From: Talpa occidentalis
Taxonomy: Eukaryota > Chordata > Mammalia > Eulipotyphla > Talpidae
Reading direction: 5' to 3'
Assembly (NCBI RefSeq): GCF_014898055.3
Contig: NW_026555331.1
Location: forward strand, 99,098,684-99,162,683
Length of the DNA: 64,000 bases
A program made the translations under genes and the position numbers. Under the pieces are notes generated by a model. It was not told the DNA's origin. It made no database searches and worked only from the letters and a program-made list of their open reading frames with translations. Shown piece after piece: positions 46,066-55,661 of this stretch; position 1 is the first letter of the stretch, and each line of letters starts with the position of its first letter.

Positions 46066-46349
46066 TTTTTTTTTTTTTTTTTTTTTAAAGATTTATTTAT
46101 TTATTTATACAAGCACTGGGTACAGTCAGAAGTGCAGAAGGGTGAGAGAATTCACCAGAGCCAGAGCAGGGAACAGAACAGGCAGACTGACGAAATACAC
46201 TGCTGAGGGGAGCAGCGGGCGTGACAGGCAGGAGAGGTCTGTCACGCCACGTGGGACCCTCGCCGGTGGCCGGGGATTGAACCGGTGCTGCAGAGGCTGT
46301 GGGCAGCTTCGCAGCCCAGCACTCAACCACTGCGCCACCAGGGGAGGCC
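46066..46349 (-). mobile_element. tRNA-derived SINE, full length, nested in the younger L1
   Basis: A T run and (TTTA)n lead into 'caagcactgggtacagtcagaagtgcag' and on to 'gccaccaggggaggccc'. The perfect 15-bp duplication TCAATTGCGGTTTTG (46,051-46,065 and 46,351-46,365) is ORF2 sequence. Short-linker group. The long plus-strand open frame through here is an L1-plus-SINE artefact. Confidence 0.95.
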
Positions 46350-46998
46350 CTCAATTGCGGTTTTGATTAGCACTTCCCTGATTATAAGGGATGTTGAACA
46401 TTTTTTCATATGCCTGTTGGCCATTTGCATTTCCTCTTTGGAGAAATGTCTTTTAAGTTCTTCTGCCCATTTCTTGACTGAATTGTTTATTTTGTTTTTG
46501 TTGAGTTGTGTGAATTCTTTGCATATCTTTGTGATCAGTCCCTTATCAGTTGACTGGGGTGCAAAGATTTTTTCCTAATCAGTGGGGTGTCTCTCTGTTT
46601 TGGTTAATGTCTCTTTTGCTGTGCAGAAGCTTTTCAAAACTATAAAACTTTTATGGAAAAAAAAAAAAAAAAGAAAACCCTTTAGGTCCTGAGGCTTGGG
46701 AAAGAAGTTCTTGGTTTTGACACCAAAAGTATGAATTATAAAACTGACAAACTTAACCTTATTAAAACTTAAAACTTTTGCTCTATGGAAGTCCCCTATC
46801 ATGAGGATGAAAAGACAAGCTGCACACTTATATTCATGCTAAAACCTATACATAAGTTTTCAATGTAGTTTTATTTGTATTAGCCAAAATCAAGGGTTAA
46901 AAACTCAATTATCCTTCAATGAATGAATGATCAATCTATTTTATATTTGTATCATGAAATACTACTCAGCAATAAAAAGGAATGAAGTATTGATATAC

Positions 46999-47345
46999 TT
47001 TCCTTTGAAGTGTGATGTGACCATGTCACTGTGTTGTGGCCAACAAGATAATAACATATATGTCCTTAAAGGCCACACCTATGCTTTTGACCTTCCTACT
47101 TGCTGAATTGTGAATGTGATGGATAGCGCTCAAGATGATTTCTTGAACATGAGATATAAGCCATGTGCAAAGGATGAAGGAACTACAAGTTAGAAGAAGC
47201 CTGAGACCTAGATGATTATGAAACTACCATACCAATCCTGGGCTACTTAGCCCTGGATCTCTTTTATTTGGCAGGGAAATGGGCATTATTTGTAAGTCAT
47301 TTTTATTTGGGGGTTTCTGTTACTTGTAGATGAATCCAAACTTAG
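46999..47345 (+). mobile_element. Old LTR remnant (MaLR/ERVL-like)
   Basis: The sequence 'gaccttcctacttgctgaattgtgaatgtgatggatagcgc', 'gatataagccatgtgcaaaggatgaaggaactacaagttagaagaagcctgagacc' and 'ggtttctgttacttgtagatgaatccaaacttagc' has the order of a common mammalian LTR ending in 'gttacttgcagccgaacc'. The exact family name is uncertain. Confidence 0.55.
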
Positions 47346-47479
47346 CATATACAACAACTAGGAAGAAGGGCAGTATGACTGGAAATAGTAATAAAGAGAG
47401 AGTTATATAAGATGAAATCAAAGACATGGTTGAACCAGGGTAAAGAGTAGTTTTATTCAAAGTGTGATGGAAAGACATT

Positions 47480-47771
47480 GGTGGTGCAGTGGTTGAGCTC
47501 TGGGTTGCAAAGCTGCCTGCAGCTTCTGCAGTGCCGGTTCAATCCCCAGCTGCTCCCCAACCCCCGGAGGAGGGTCCCACATGGCGCGCAGACCTCTCCT
47601 GCCGCCCGCTGCTCCCCTTAGCAGTGTACTTCGGTCCTTCTGCCTGCTCTGCTCCCTGCTCTGGCTCTGGTGAATTCTCTCACCCTCCCACGCTTCTGAC
47701 TGTACCCAGTGCTCAAATGAATGAATGAATGAATAAATGAATAAATAAATAAATCTTTAAAAAAAAAAAAA
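47480..47771 (+). mobile_element. tRNA-derived SINE, young long-linker group, 10-nt 5' truncation
   Basis: It starts at GGTGGTGCAGTGGTTGAGC, lacking the first ~10 nt (GGGCCTCCCC). Box B is GGTTCAATCCCC. The 'agctgctccccaacccccgg' linker is present. The tail is (GAAT)n, (AAAT)n, TCTTT, A13. The duplication GAAAGACATTGG is perfect (47,470-47,481 and 47,772-47,783) and overlaps the first bases of the element. Confidence 0.93.
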
Positions 47772-47783
47772 GAAAGACATTGG

Positions 47784-47989
47784 GTATTTTGAGTACAAGA
47801 GTACACATTCTGATTCACATTTTAGACATTTACTTTGTTTGCTACAATGTATTAAGAGTGAAGACTGATCGAGGTGGATAGATTTGGAATATTTTTTAGA
47901 GACAAGATTAATAAGATTTGCTGCAGAGTTAGAGTGCAAAGGAACAAAAGCAATCCAAATTAACCCTGGATTTGCACAAGTGAATACAT
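47784..47989. other. Unique DNA, nothing recognised
   Basis: No feature recognised. Confidence 0.35.
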
Positions 47990-48620
47990 TATGAATTGGT
48001 TATGATGCAGCAATAACTGTTTTGACTGTATTAAGTTTGAATGGGACCTGTCTAGCCTCTGGACAGAGATGTCAAATTGTCAGTGAGACATCTGGTCCTG
48101 GAGTTCAGGAAGAACTCAGGGAGAGATTAGGAATTACTGGCATAGGACTGGAACAATTTATAGTGGAATCATGTATATCAAGAAGGAAGGAGTTCCCATA
48201 GCACAATCTTGAGGTATAGGAACAAAATGGTGAGTTCCCCATAATTGATGTGGAGGTGTGACGATGGAGAAATAGGGACTTTTCCCCTCAGGTCTATGGT
48301 GAGACATGAAGGGTGGGTAAAGATAACTCAGGTAAATGGCATGGAATAATCAAGTATTCTAAGCACAGAGAACAGCATGTTCAAGAGCACAAGACATTCA
48401 ATATACTGAAATAAGTTAATTACTGATGGAGCAAAAGGTTAAGGTGAGAGATAATGTTGTGGGGTGGAGGTGAGTTGACTGTTGCAGTCAAAGTAAAGTT
48501 TGAGAGAAGAGTAATTGTCAGATTTTGGAAAGGATAGTAAGGAATTTGATCATCATCTTGAGAGTAATGGGGAGGCTTTAGATGTTTAAACAGGAGTAGG
48601 ACCTAATCCAAAATAGCTAA
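47990..48620 (-). repeat. L2/CR1-type ancient LINE, antisense
   Basis: The phrase 'ttttgactgtattaagtttgaatgggacctgtctagcc..agagatgtcaaattgtcagtgagacatctggtcctggagttcagg' and the later 'gagagtaatggggaggctttagatgtttaaacaggagtaggacc' match the antisense of a widespread mammalian L2-type RT region. No frame remains. Confidence 0.6.
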
Positions 48621-48624
48621 ATAG

Positions 48625-48845
48625 CTGTGGTAAAGAACATGGACTTTACCAGACTGGGAACCAGACTGCCTCTATTTAAATATCAGATCTACCACTTTCT
48701 AGCAATGGGAATTTGAGAAGTTACATAGTTTTGGTGCCTCAATTTCTTTATTTGCAAATGGAAAGAGTAATAAGACCCATTGTATATGATTGTTGTGGGA
48801 TTTAATTGGCTGTAAAGTGCTTAACATGTGCCCAGTAAAGTTAAT
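48625..48845 (+). repeat. MIR SINE remnant
   Basis: 'aagaacatggactttaccagactgggaaccagactgcctctatttaaat', 'tctaccactttctagcaatgggaatttgagaagttac', 'cctcaatttctttatttgcaaatgg' and 'taaagtgcttaacatgtgcccagtaa' span nearly the whole MIR consensus. The 120-codon minus-strand frame overlapping its 3' part is not a gene. Confidence 0.88.
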
Positions 48846-49257
48846 GACCATTATCAAATTTGAGCAATCAAAGGAAAAAGTCATAATGTCCAAATGAGAG
48901 ATAACAGTGATCAAAATGGGATGGTGGTGATGGATACTGGCAAAAGTGAATGGTTTCAAGAGATATGGAGAAATAAACATTTGGAGTCCTTTGTAGTTGA
49001 TTGGGTAAATATGAGTAGAAAGAGTAATAATATCAGGAATGGAAGAATCAACAGAAACCATAGTATTACATTAGTTGGAGTATCATTTCCCAATGATTAT
49101 ACATAAATGAGAGTTCACCTACCCATCCACATGTCCATCCATTTACCTATCCATCCATTTAAGTAATTGAGAATTATTATGGACCAATTGCTGTCCTAGG
49201 CACTGAACACATAGAAGTAAATAGGTCAGAGCTTTATTGTGCTCTCATAGATTATTT
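48846..49257. other. Mostly unique; (CCAT)n tract and ancient repeat
   Basis: A short imperfect (CCAT/CCATTTA)n tract lies at about 49,118-49,160. It is followed by 'gaattattatggaccaattgctgtcctaggcactgaacac', a copy of the ancient 'gagcacctactatgtgccaggcactg' repeat. Confidence 0.5.
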
Positions 49258-49425
49258 CCAGTTCAGCACTGTTCAATACAACTTTCTGTGAGATGAAAAT
49301 GTTTTTATCTGTGCTATTGAGAATAAACGAGGAATGGAATTTGTAATTTAATTTTAATTAACTTTAAACTTAAATAGTCCCATGTTAATAGTGGTTACTG
49401 TATTAGACATCATAGTTCTACAGGG
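49258..49425. mobile_element. MER-class DNA-transposon-like remnant
   Basis: 'cagcactgttcaatacaactttctgtgagatgaaaatg', 'gaataaacgaggaatggaatttgtaatttaattttaattaac' and 'gtggttactgtattagaca' match the same family as the element at 9,095-9,595 (terminal 'gcgctgtccaatagaactttctg'). The formal family name is not certain. Confidence 0.6.
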
Positions 49426-49680
49426 TTTGAGGAGATGGAGAAATAAAAAATAAACATAAGCAAATTAATTTTTATTTTGGTGAGTGCTATAGCAAAAATA
49501 AGCAGAGTGATAGGATGGAGGTTATGGGAATGGCAAAATAAATTAAGGTTGTCAGGGAAGTTTCTTAAAATAGGTTCCATTTAAACTGATTTCTCAGTGA
49601 AAATAAGAAATCAGACATTCCAAGAACAGGGAAAGACATTCTAGACTGAAAGAAACAATTAAAAAAAAAAATCCTATGGA
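49426..49680 (-). repeat. Possible L2/CR1-type LINE fragment, antisense
   Basis: 'ttttggtgagtgctatagcaaaaataagcagagtgataggatggagg', 'ggttgtcagggaagtttctt' and 'acattccaagaacagggaaag' resemble the antisense ancient LINE also seen at 47,990-48,620. Confidence 0.45.
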
Positions 49681-52600
49681 TAGAAAGATGTTGGAGTGTT
49701 TGAGTTTCAGAAAGCAGGTAAGTGTGGGTTAGATCTTGGTAAGCAAAAAGAAAAGTGACATTTATAGCTAATCTTTAAAAGAAATCAAATTATCCTATAA
49801 AATATTGATGTGAAAAATGAATTATTTAAATATGAAAAGGATAAAAATATGAAACTTTTTTATTTTCAAAGACTTTATCTACAATTTAGTTCAATATGTG
49901 CCCATGTTAAAGAACTCCTGGTGTTTATAAAACTGTCTTAAAGATTCAAAGTTTTGTTCTCAAGATATTGGGAATCAACATGACTAATAGTCTGCTTATG
50001 TAGAAAAGCCAAGGAGGGAGTGAAATCAAGGCACTTCATTTTAATCTTTTCTGAGGTTAAGTTTTAATATCTTTCAGGGAAAATCTGCTTTGAACACAAA
50101 TATGATGCCCTTCTTCTTTAGATGTGGCATTATTTGTCATTAGAAATGTGACTTTCTAAACAACTGGTCTATAGCAAGTTTCCAGTGAATAAGTCATTAC
50201 ATCAGAAAAACATAAAAATAGGATACTCAAGTCATAACAGAGAATCTTAGACTGCCTTATCAGTCCTGAAAATAGTTCTTTAATTGAGATTGAATTTTAA
50301 AGGTATCATTGTTGAATATGCTTGAAGATCTGAGCTGCTGATACTGTTATTGCAGCATAGTGCCATTCAAGAGTCCCAAACCCACTTAGACCAGTACATG
50401 AAAAAGAGAGTCAATAGTAACCGAGTCACCATAGAAACTACATTCCCTACTTTTAGCCTTCTTACCAGCTTAGGCACAATTCATGACACTGTTAACATTA
50501 TTGGTTGAAAATAATGTGCACAAATTATGCATCATAAAATGATGGGGGAAACAGTTTAAAATGTTACTAAAATAAGCAAATTGCTAAATTATGTATACAG
50601 TAGATTACTAAAGCCCTACAGTCTGTCTCTATTATAGAATTTGAAATCACCAGCTTATATTTAATATCTACATCAATATAAACTTTCAACATTTATAAAT
50701 CCATATTGTCAAATGATGTGAACTTTTTAGTATTCATGATTCAATATTAAATATTGTTTTTGCTTTGCTTTTTAAAAAACACAAATAACAAAATGCAAAA
50801 CTAAACTGTCAAAAGAAAGAAAATAGTTAAAGTTTCAAGTTCAGATTTAGGAGTCTTTTCTTACAATAGATGGTTGATTAGTACATGAGGTGCAAAGAGA
50901 GAGGGAGAGAAAGAGAAATCCCATTTCATTCTTAACCAAATTAGTTTGTGCTTATGAAGATGTCAAACCTTCATTTTATCCAATAAAACATTTTTGGTGG
51001 GGTAATGATGTTCCCCCTAGTGTATTTCCATAAAACTGGAATGATTAAAAACTCTAGCTTTTAAACAAATGTGAACCTATGATTGTTTTAAGACTTTAAA
51101 CCAAAAAGCAAGGCACAAAGCTTTCTTTTTTTTGTCTTAAATTTAGAATAAATTGAAATAATGCACTGATATTCTTTGTTTCAAATACATTTTGGAACCC
51201 AGCAGACCACATTCAACCTAGTTAAATTATCTGAATGGATTTGGGGGGAAGAGAAAGGAGTCTGTTCATTTTAATATACCTTCAGAAATATTTTACTTCT
51301 TGATGATGACAGCAGCTCTTGCTGACAACTATTAATACATTATAAACACCCCATCAGAGTTATATAAAAACATGTCAGTTTTAAAGAGAACATCTTTGAC
51401 AGCAAATTTTCTGATTGTGAAACAGCTGTGCCTTCAGTACAATGCATTAAGTAGTTTATTCCTTTTAGATAGTTAAATTGTGCATGAAATGTTGCTGGCG
51501 CAAGGGCTCCAAATCTGGCCTGATTAGCGAACATCTGTTACATTGGAAAAATTCATGTCTACCCTAATTAGCTGTCAGGCTGATGTACATCAGGCCTGAT
51601 GGTGAGGGATCCTGTGCTGTTTAAGTCAAACCAGGTTCCTCTCCTCTCCCGTCACCTGCCCTTTCAAATCTCTTCCTCTCCTGTGTTGCTGTAATTAGAG
51701 ATGCTTGGACATACAATGGAGCAGGCTACGGTCAGTTATAGTCCCATCTGTGCATTATTTTTATTCCCACCAAACTTGGGAGCTGAGAGATCAAGTAGAT
51801 CAGCAGCAGTGAGGCTGTTAGAGCTGTTAGGTCTATGACATTTGATAATTCTGTTCCCAAATCTTCATTAGAAAGACTCTTAGAATTCCCAAGTCACCAT
51901 CTGTGGTGACTAAGAGGTAATCTATAGCTTCTGAAAAATTGATCTTTGTTTTGTTTTAAGTAGGAGTAGCTCTCAGCTGATTTTGAGACATAGGAGTGTA
52001 TACACTGCAAGTGCCATGATACTGTATGGCCAGGTATGATAAAGGAACTGAGTGTTCCGAAAGTGGAATTTTTATAGCTGAGTATCCTGTTACTTATAGG
52101 CAGCTTCAAGAGGGAACTGAAACCAAAAGATCTGATTTTATAGGGTTTATTAGTTTAGTGTACACGAGGCTTTCCAATGTCACTAAAAACTTTCATTGAC
52201 TTGTGGATGGACACAGATCATAACTTCCTGTTCAACCTAGCAATAAACTGGAAAGTACAGTTTGAAGTATTCCTCATTTGCTCTGTAACAGCCTTTTATA
52301 TAAGAGCTGAATTGCCTGGTATCAAGTTCAGATTCAACCTGAAATATTATTGAATATATAAGATTACAACATCAGATTTTATTAGAGTGTCATTTGACCT
52401 GGGAAAAATGAAAAATCAGCCTGTTTCTGACTTTGTTTCACCCTTTCAAGATAATTCAAGTTCAGGATTATTATTCCCAAGCACACATGGAATATAATTA
52501 CACTATATACTAAAATTTGGTAACTGAAGACATGTTTTATGAAATGCTTGATGCGTGACATTATAAATGGAGAAACTCATTTATCCAGAGAATTCAGGAT

Positions 52601-52744
52601 ATTTAGGTAAATGCAAACAGTATCACATGTAGATTTCTGAATAATCTCATTATAGCACTCTAGCTGAACTGGACTTGAATATTCTAGCCTAAGTGGGATT
52701 CCTCTCTTCTTCCATTCCTCTCTCCCTGCCTCCCTGTGTCCCTC
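49681..52744. other. Repeat-poor DNA; candidate conserved non-coding blocks
   Basis: This is one of the few ~3-kb stretches without a recognisable repeat. Blocks at 50,270-50,520 and 51,320-51,800 have balanced composition, many TAAT-type homeodomain cores and, at 50,425-50,438, an RFX X-box-like site (GTCACCATAGAAAC). No coding signal. Conservation is guessed from appearance, not measured. Confidence 0.4.
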
Positions 52745-53150
52745 ACTTTTTCCTTCCATGTCTTTTCTTCATGCTTATGCTCTTTCCTTCACTTTGAAAT
52801 ACTTTCCCTATTCATCCAAAGCTTGCCTAATTACGCATTTAAGTATGGTCTCAAATACCAACTTTTCTATAATACTGTCAGCCTACCTTAAGGAAAGGGA
52901 AAATTTTATTGAAACTACTACATTGTACACTATAGCTTTACTTGCATTATCTACCTCTTTTTATCAACTGGCAGTTTGCATTTATTTTATGGTGGTTGCC
53001 ATTATAAATCTTTAAAAATTTGTATACCATGAAGTATTGCTTATCTTATACTAGACTATAAACTTCCTGGAGACAGAGGCCATGAATTATTTATTTATAA
53101 TAAAGTAGAATTTATTATAGAGGTTCATTAAATGTTTGTTGAGTAAATAT
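52745..53150 (+). repeat. L2 LINE 3' portion
   Basis: 'tatgctctttccttcactttgaaatac', 'tgcctaattacgcatttaagtatggtctcaaatacc', 'tagactataaacttcctggagacagaggccatgaattatttattt' and 'aggttcattaaatgtttgttgagtaaat' follow the L2 consensus through its 3' end. The 85-codon frame at 52,758-53,015 is L2 sequence. Confidence 0.75.
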
Positions 53151-54134
53151 AATTTGACTCATATCAGAGGTGTTCAAGACCAGTGACTGGTCTTTGAGTA
53201 AATATTCCACTGAACTAAGCTTCATAAACCCTGAGGATGTGTTTATTTTTCCGGCTGCCTCCACATGTTAGTTGGGAGCCATGAGAGGCTGGTTTCAGAG
53301 ATTTAAGGTATCTTATAGGAGTGAGATGGTCTTGGAAACATCTACCCATGTTCCACTAAAGCGAAGTCCAAAATAGAATTCCTGAAGCATTCAGAATTGT
53401 CTGCTTACTCTAGAGCAATGATCCCTGGAGGAACCTGCTGGGTCCTGCTGGTCTAGAACTGATCCATCTTGTTCTGGATTCAGATTTAATCTAAAATCTA
53501 AATCTCAATGTAGGCCTCCTTAGAGGTTCAGACGCTTTGGAGTTGCCCGGGCTTTCATTCTAACTCTCTCCTCTTCCTTATCTGTTTTCCCATGACATTC
53601 TCCACAGTCTTCCACACTGACGTCTAGTATCAGTGTGTATCAGAAACACTGGATCAGATCAAGAGTATCAGAGACACCATAAGTACAGAAAATTTCTGCT
53701 TAATTTTGTGAATTTTAGAGAAACTAAATAACTTACAGTTTTTAAACATATGTTGAATTTTTGGAGTTTTGTCATTCTATCTTGAAAACTACTTTGTACT
53801 CATCAAAAGACAAAAAATTGCAATGTAATTTCACTTCTACTTGGAAAATACCCTTTGAATAATATTTCTCCTTTTGAAAAAAATTGAAAGTTTCTTGAAT
53901 TCTTGCACATATAAACCTTGTAGTGCAGGTTACCTTGTTTGACTGTGTGGTTATTTTACATTTCTATTCCTGGGTGCTCTGTCAGCATTTGAAATGCATA
54001 GAAAATATTAAATAGAAGTTCTTAGATGCTTACCAGGTTACATTTCCCACCATACCACCATATCACCATCATCTATAACAAAAACAACCATAGTTATAAT
54101 AGCTGACAATCTTTATTTAGAAATCTAGTATATG
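53151..54134. other. Unique DNA, nothing recognised
   Basis: No feature recognised. Confidence 0.4.
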
Positions 54135-54145
54135 CCATTACTCTT

Positions 54146-54429
54146 TTTTTTTTTAAAGATTTTATTTATTTATTTATTTAAACAAGCACTGGGTACAGTC
54201 AGAGGTGTGGGAGGGTGAGAGAATTCACCAGAGCCAGAGCGGGGAGCAGAGCAGGCAGAAGGACCCAAGTACACTGCTGAGGGGAGCAGCGGGTGGCAGG
54301 AGAGGTCCGCACGCCATGCGGGACCCTCCTCCGGTGGCTGGGGAGCAGCCGGGGATAGAACTGGCGCCACAGAGGCTTCAGGCAGCTTCGCAACCCAGCG
54401 CTCAACCGCTGCACCACCGGGGAGGTCCC
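54146..54429 (-). mobile_element. tRNA-derived SINE, young long-linker group, antisense
   Basis: It runs T12, (TTTA)n, 'caagcactgggtacagtcagaggtgtgg' to 'caccaccggggaggtccc'. It has the 'tggggagcagccggggatagaactgg' linker plus box B complement. The duplication CCATTACTCTT is perfect (54,135-54,145 and 54,430-54,440). The open frame of 132 codons crossing it is SINE plus flank. Confidence 0.95.
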
Positions 54430-54440
54430 CCATTACTCTT

Positions 54441-54613
54441 GATATAGTCTTGCTACTCAAAAACACTGTAAGATTTATAATCTCCATATTACAGATGACA
54501 AAATTTGGACTCCAATTATATGATTTGCCTGAACCTATAGGGCTAATCAATAGCCAAGCCAAATTCAACCCTTGTATGATTTAAAATTATTTATAACTAC
54601 CACTCAAGGAAAA
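54441..54613. other. Unique DNA; possible short MIR piece
   Basis: 'actgtaagatttataatctccatattacagatgacaaaatttggactc' resembles the antisense MIR core ('ccattttacagatgaggaaactgaggc'). Confidence 0.5.
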
Positions 54614-54629
54614 CTTTTTTCTTATTTTA

Positions 54630-54915
54630 TTTATTTTTAATAAGTTTATTTATTTTTAAAGATTTATTTATTTATTTATACAAGCACTGGCTACAGTCAG
54701 AAGCACAGGAGGGTGAGAGAATTCACCAGAGCCAGAGCAGGGAGCAGAACAGGTGGACTGACGAAGTACACTGCTGAGGGGAGCAGCGGGCGCAGCAGGA
54801 GAGGTCTACTCCATGTGGGACCCTCGCCTGGTGGCCGGGGATCAAACCAGTGCTGCAGAGGCTGTGGGCAGCTTCACAACCCAGCGCTCAACCGCTGCGC
54901 CACCAGGGAGGCCCC
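54630..54915 (-). mobile_element. tRNA-derived SINE, full length, antisense
   Basis: The body runs from (TTTA)n and 'caagcactggctacagtcagaagcacagg' to 'gcgccaccagggaggcccc'. It is a short-linker copy. The 16-bp duplication CTTTTTTCTTATTTTA is perfect (54,614-54,629 and 54,916-54,931). It lies about 200 bp from the previous SINE in the same orientation, but its separate duplication shows independent insertion. Confidence 0.95.
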
Positions 54916-54931
54916 CTTTTTTCTTATTTTA

Positions 54932-55590
54932 AGCATTGATTTTAATTTAAAATATTTTCATTTTATTATCTTCTTAAAATACTTTGAAGACTAAAAATTT
55001 GTACAAATAGCATTGTTCCCTGAAAGGACCCATGTTTTGATGTATTTTTAGCTTGTGTGGCAAGTTCAATGGAGTAATTTTAGAATTTAGATGACATTTT
55101 ATTCATATTATACTTTTGATAGGGCACAGTTAGCCAACATATACATGTAGTTTAATCCAAACTAGTTAAGAGAAATTCTGAAAGCTTCGTTGGGGAGAAT
55201 TTATCTTTTAGATTCAAGTCTATGGTAACTGAATGCTACTAAATTCTGATCTTCCTATGAAATAAACATTAAAGACTATAATAGTGATTTTGAAATAGTG
55301 TTGATGATTCTGATATTATCTGTGTTATGGTCATATAGTTTTCATCTGTGATTTTGACTAAATTGATAAATAAAATCCAAAGGCTTTTTCTGCAGTTAAT
55401 AAAGAGTGATACAACAAAAATATTTACTATGCACTATGCCAGCAACTAAATTAACCAGTAATAATTGTTTTCAGTGGTACCAATCAACAGCTGAGGAAAA
55501 AAAACCACAGGTCATTATATTTATCAAAATTAACTATGGTTTCTCCCCACCCTCCTGTATACTGCTCCTTTGATCATGCTGCATCATATC
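54932..55590. other. Unique AT-rich DNA, nothing recognised
   Basis: No feature recognised. Confidence 0.4.
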
Positions 55591-55619
55591 CTCCCCACAC
55601 ACACACATAAACACACACA

Positions 55620-55652
<33 letters not shown>

Positions 55653-55661
55653 GGGGGGGGG
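55591..55661. repeat. (CA)n microsatellite followed by G11
   Basis: An interrupted (AC)n tract at 55,596-55,650 runs directly into eleven G at 55,651-55,661. Open frames here are translated microsatellite. Confidence 0.95.

Larger units (their letters stand above)
45298..46634 (-). mobile_element. Younger L1, 5'-truncated, itself carrying a SINE
   Basis: The antisense 3' UTR (45,298-45,531) is followed by ORF2 sequence to 46,634, where it is truncated at 'tctcttttgctgtgcagaagctttt'. A perfect 18-bp target duplication CAAAACTATAAAACTTTT flanks it (45,280-45,297 and 46,635-46,652). A SINE sits at 46,066-46,349. Confidence 0.95.
45105..46998 (+). mobile_element. Old L1M fragment (sense) split by a younger L1
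   Basis: The left part (45,105-45,297) ends 'actcaaaatgtaccattgacttacatgtaaaatgcaaaactataaaactttt', which is L1 ORF2. The right part (46,635-46,998) resumes with the same duplicated 18 bp and continues downstream in ORF2 to 'gaaatactactcagcaataaaaaggaatgaagtattgatata'. A younger antisense L1 fills 45,298-46,634. There are many stops and indels. Confidence 0.85.

Noticed and set aside
45704..46366. 220-codon open frame, plus strand (longest in the window)
   Set aside because: It is antisense to L1 ORF2 and then runs through a SINE and its T run. It has no independent coding evidence.
48699..49061. 120-codon open frame, minus strand
   Set aside because: It overlaps the 3' part of a MIR element, extends into unremarkable sequence, and shows no domain.
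54170..54568. 132-codon open frame, minus strand
   Set aside because: Most of it is the SINE read in sense direction ('..AKLPEASVAPVLSPA..'). Similar peptides recur at every SINE copy.
4609..54915. CRISPR-like array from the many similar repeats
   Set aside because: The repeats are ~280-bp SINEs on both strands, irregularly spaced, each with its own target duplication. There is no short repeat-spacer structure.
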